Assembly (NCBI GenBank): GCA_964538515.1
Contig: CAZIEW010000004.1
Span: 42,474-106,473 of the forward strand
Reading direction: 5' to 3'
DNA from: CALBZH01 sp964538515
GTDB taxonomy: Bacteria > Desulfobacterota > Syntrophobacteria > Syntrophobacterales > Syntrophobacteraceae
Length of the DNA: 64,000 bases
In this document: piece by piece, positions 63,623-64,000 of the stretch
Layout: each line of letters opens with the position of its first letter
Position numbering within the stretch: position 1 is the stretch's first letter
Notes under the pieces: generated by a model
The model's input: the letters and a program-made list of their open reading frames with translations, nothing else
What the model was told of the DNA's origin: nothing
Database searches by the model: none
Translations under genes and position numbers: made by a program

Positions 63623-64000
63623 ATGGACCGACATCATGTTCTCTATTGGGGATGCATCGCGTTTCTGCTTTCCGCCTCGCTCTTCTATGGGGTAAGTGTC
63701 GAGAAGCAAAGAAAGGCTTTCCACTCATCGGAAGGCAAGATCGAAACGGGAAGTGTGGTCCGGCTTGTGCGGGTGATTGACGGGGACACGATTCAGGTGG
63801 CCCAAGAAGGTCAGGAGCCTGCGACAGTGCGCATTCTCGGCATCAAAGCGTTCAACGCGAAAATTGAAAAGGATCTCGAATCACCGTTCGGCCACGCGGC
63901 TGTGGATACGCTGGAGCGGATCACCAAGGACCGTGCGATTCGGGTCCTGCTCAACTCGACCCCCAAGGACCGTTATGGTCGGTACCTTGCCACGTTGTAT
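63623..64000 (+). CDS. Thermonuclease-like (SNase) protein, cut by window end
   Basis: At least 126 residues; the frame is open to the window end. N-terminal hydrophobic signal or anchor (about 7-23; FLLSASLFYG). SNase core: VRVIDGDTIQV, VRILGIKAFN and DRYGRYLATLY. The catalytic Asp of DGDT, the Arg of VRILG and the Arg of DRYGR are present. The usual I-D-T-P-E segment reads IKAFN, so two of the calcium/catalytic acidic residues are missing; activity is doubtful. It probably degrades nucleic acid in the periplasm, or uses the fold for binding. Confidence 0.85.
   Translation, partial: MDRHHVLYWGCIAFLLSASLFYGVSVEKQRKAFHSSEGKIETGSVVRLVRVIDGDTIQVAQEGQEPATVRILGIKAFNAKIEKDLESPFGHAAVDTLERITKDRAIRVLLNSTPKDRYGRYLATLY

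Overview
The window looks like chromosomal DNA of a GC-rich anaerobic member of the Desulfobacterota (the former Deltaproteobacteria, Syntrophobacter-like). This is inferred from gene content, not from an rRNA gene. The clues are an oxygen-defence set of rubrerythrin, flavodiiron protein and Fe superoxide dismutase, a TauE/SafE exporter next to a DUF4881-type lipoprotein, many two-component proteins, a multihaem cytochrome, carboxyspermidine-type polyamine genes, frequent GTG/TTG starts and a selenocysteine-encoding TGA. No phage, transposon or CRISPR array was seen.

Layout. 0-6 kb: end of an unknown gene with a strong terminator, an initiator tRNA with its own promoter and terminator, a CDF metal exporter, a PEP-synthase-like protein with an unusual C-terminal half, and two small membrane proteins. 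6-17 kb: a signalling region in which a lipoprotein, TauE/SafE exporter, small membrane protein and UspA form one operon behind a near-perfect sigma-54 promoter. It is followed by a lone receiver protein, a large sensor kinase, an NtrC-type regulator (a candidate user of that promoter) and a kinase-receiver-kinase-receiver array. 17-25 kb: a PflX-like radical SAM protein, a MoeA fused to a periplasmic-binding-protein-like domain, a membrane transglycosylase and a ClC channel. 25.5-28.7 kb: a TrlF-type PHP/SMC-like ATPase, the only probable defence gene. 28.8-31.3 kb: rbr-fdp-sodB oxygen-defence operon.

31.6-41 kb: miaA, then carboxynorspermidine synthase and decarboxylase genes with an orphan PhnD-like binding protein, a bacterial dynamin, and a second polyamine operon (speD plus an aminopropyltransferase whose motifs resemble thermospermine synthase) with fmdB and an rluA-type gene. 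41.6-45 kb: mlaC, radC, a quinone oxidoreductase and an ABC ATPase. 45-54.7 kb: two divergent operons. One has FHA, MltG, a 65-residue basic protein and a nucleotidyltransferase. The other has PP2C phosphatase, trypsin-like protease, Ser/Thr kinase, a thioredoxin-like/TPR/CsgG fusion, a CsgG-type lipoprotein and an HD hydrolase. Together they look like a phosphorylation system linked to the cell envelope.

54.7-64 kb: a 17-bp perfect inverted repeat, glnS, a pentahaem cytochrome, an adenosine-specific kinase, GspA/GspB, an APC-like permease, an exported rhodanese whose gene reads through a TGA as selenocysteine with a SECIS-like hairpin just downstream, and the start of a nuclease gene that runs off the window. 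The selenocysteine rhodanese is the best-supported unusual item. The TrlF protein with degenerate PHP motifs, the duplicated polyamine routes and the kinase/protease block come next.
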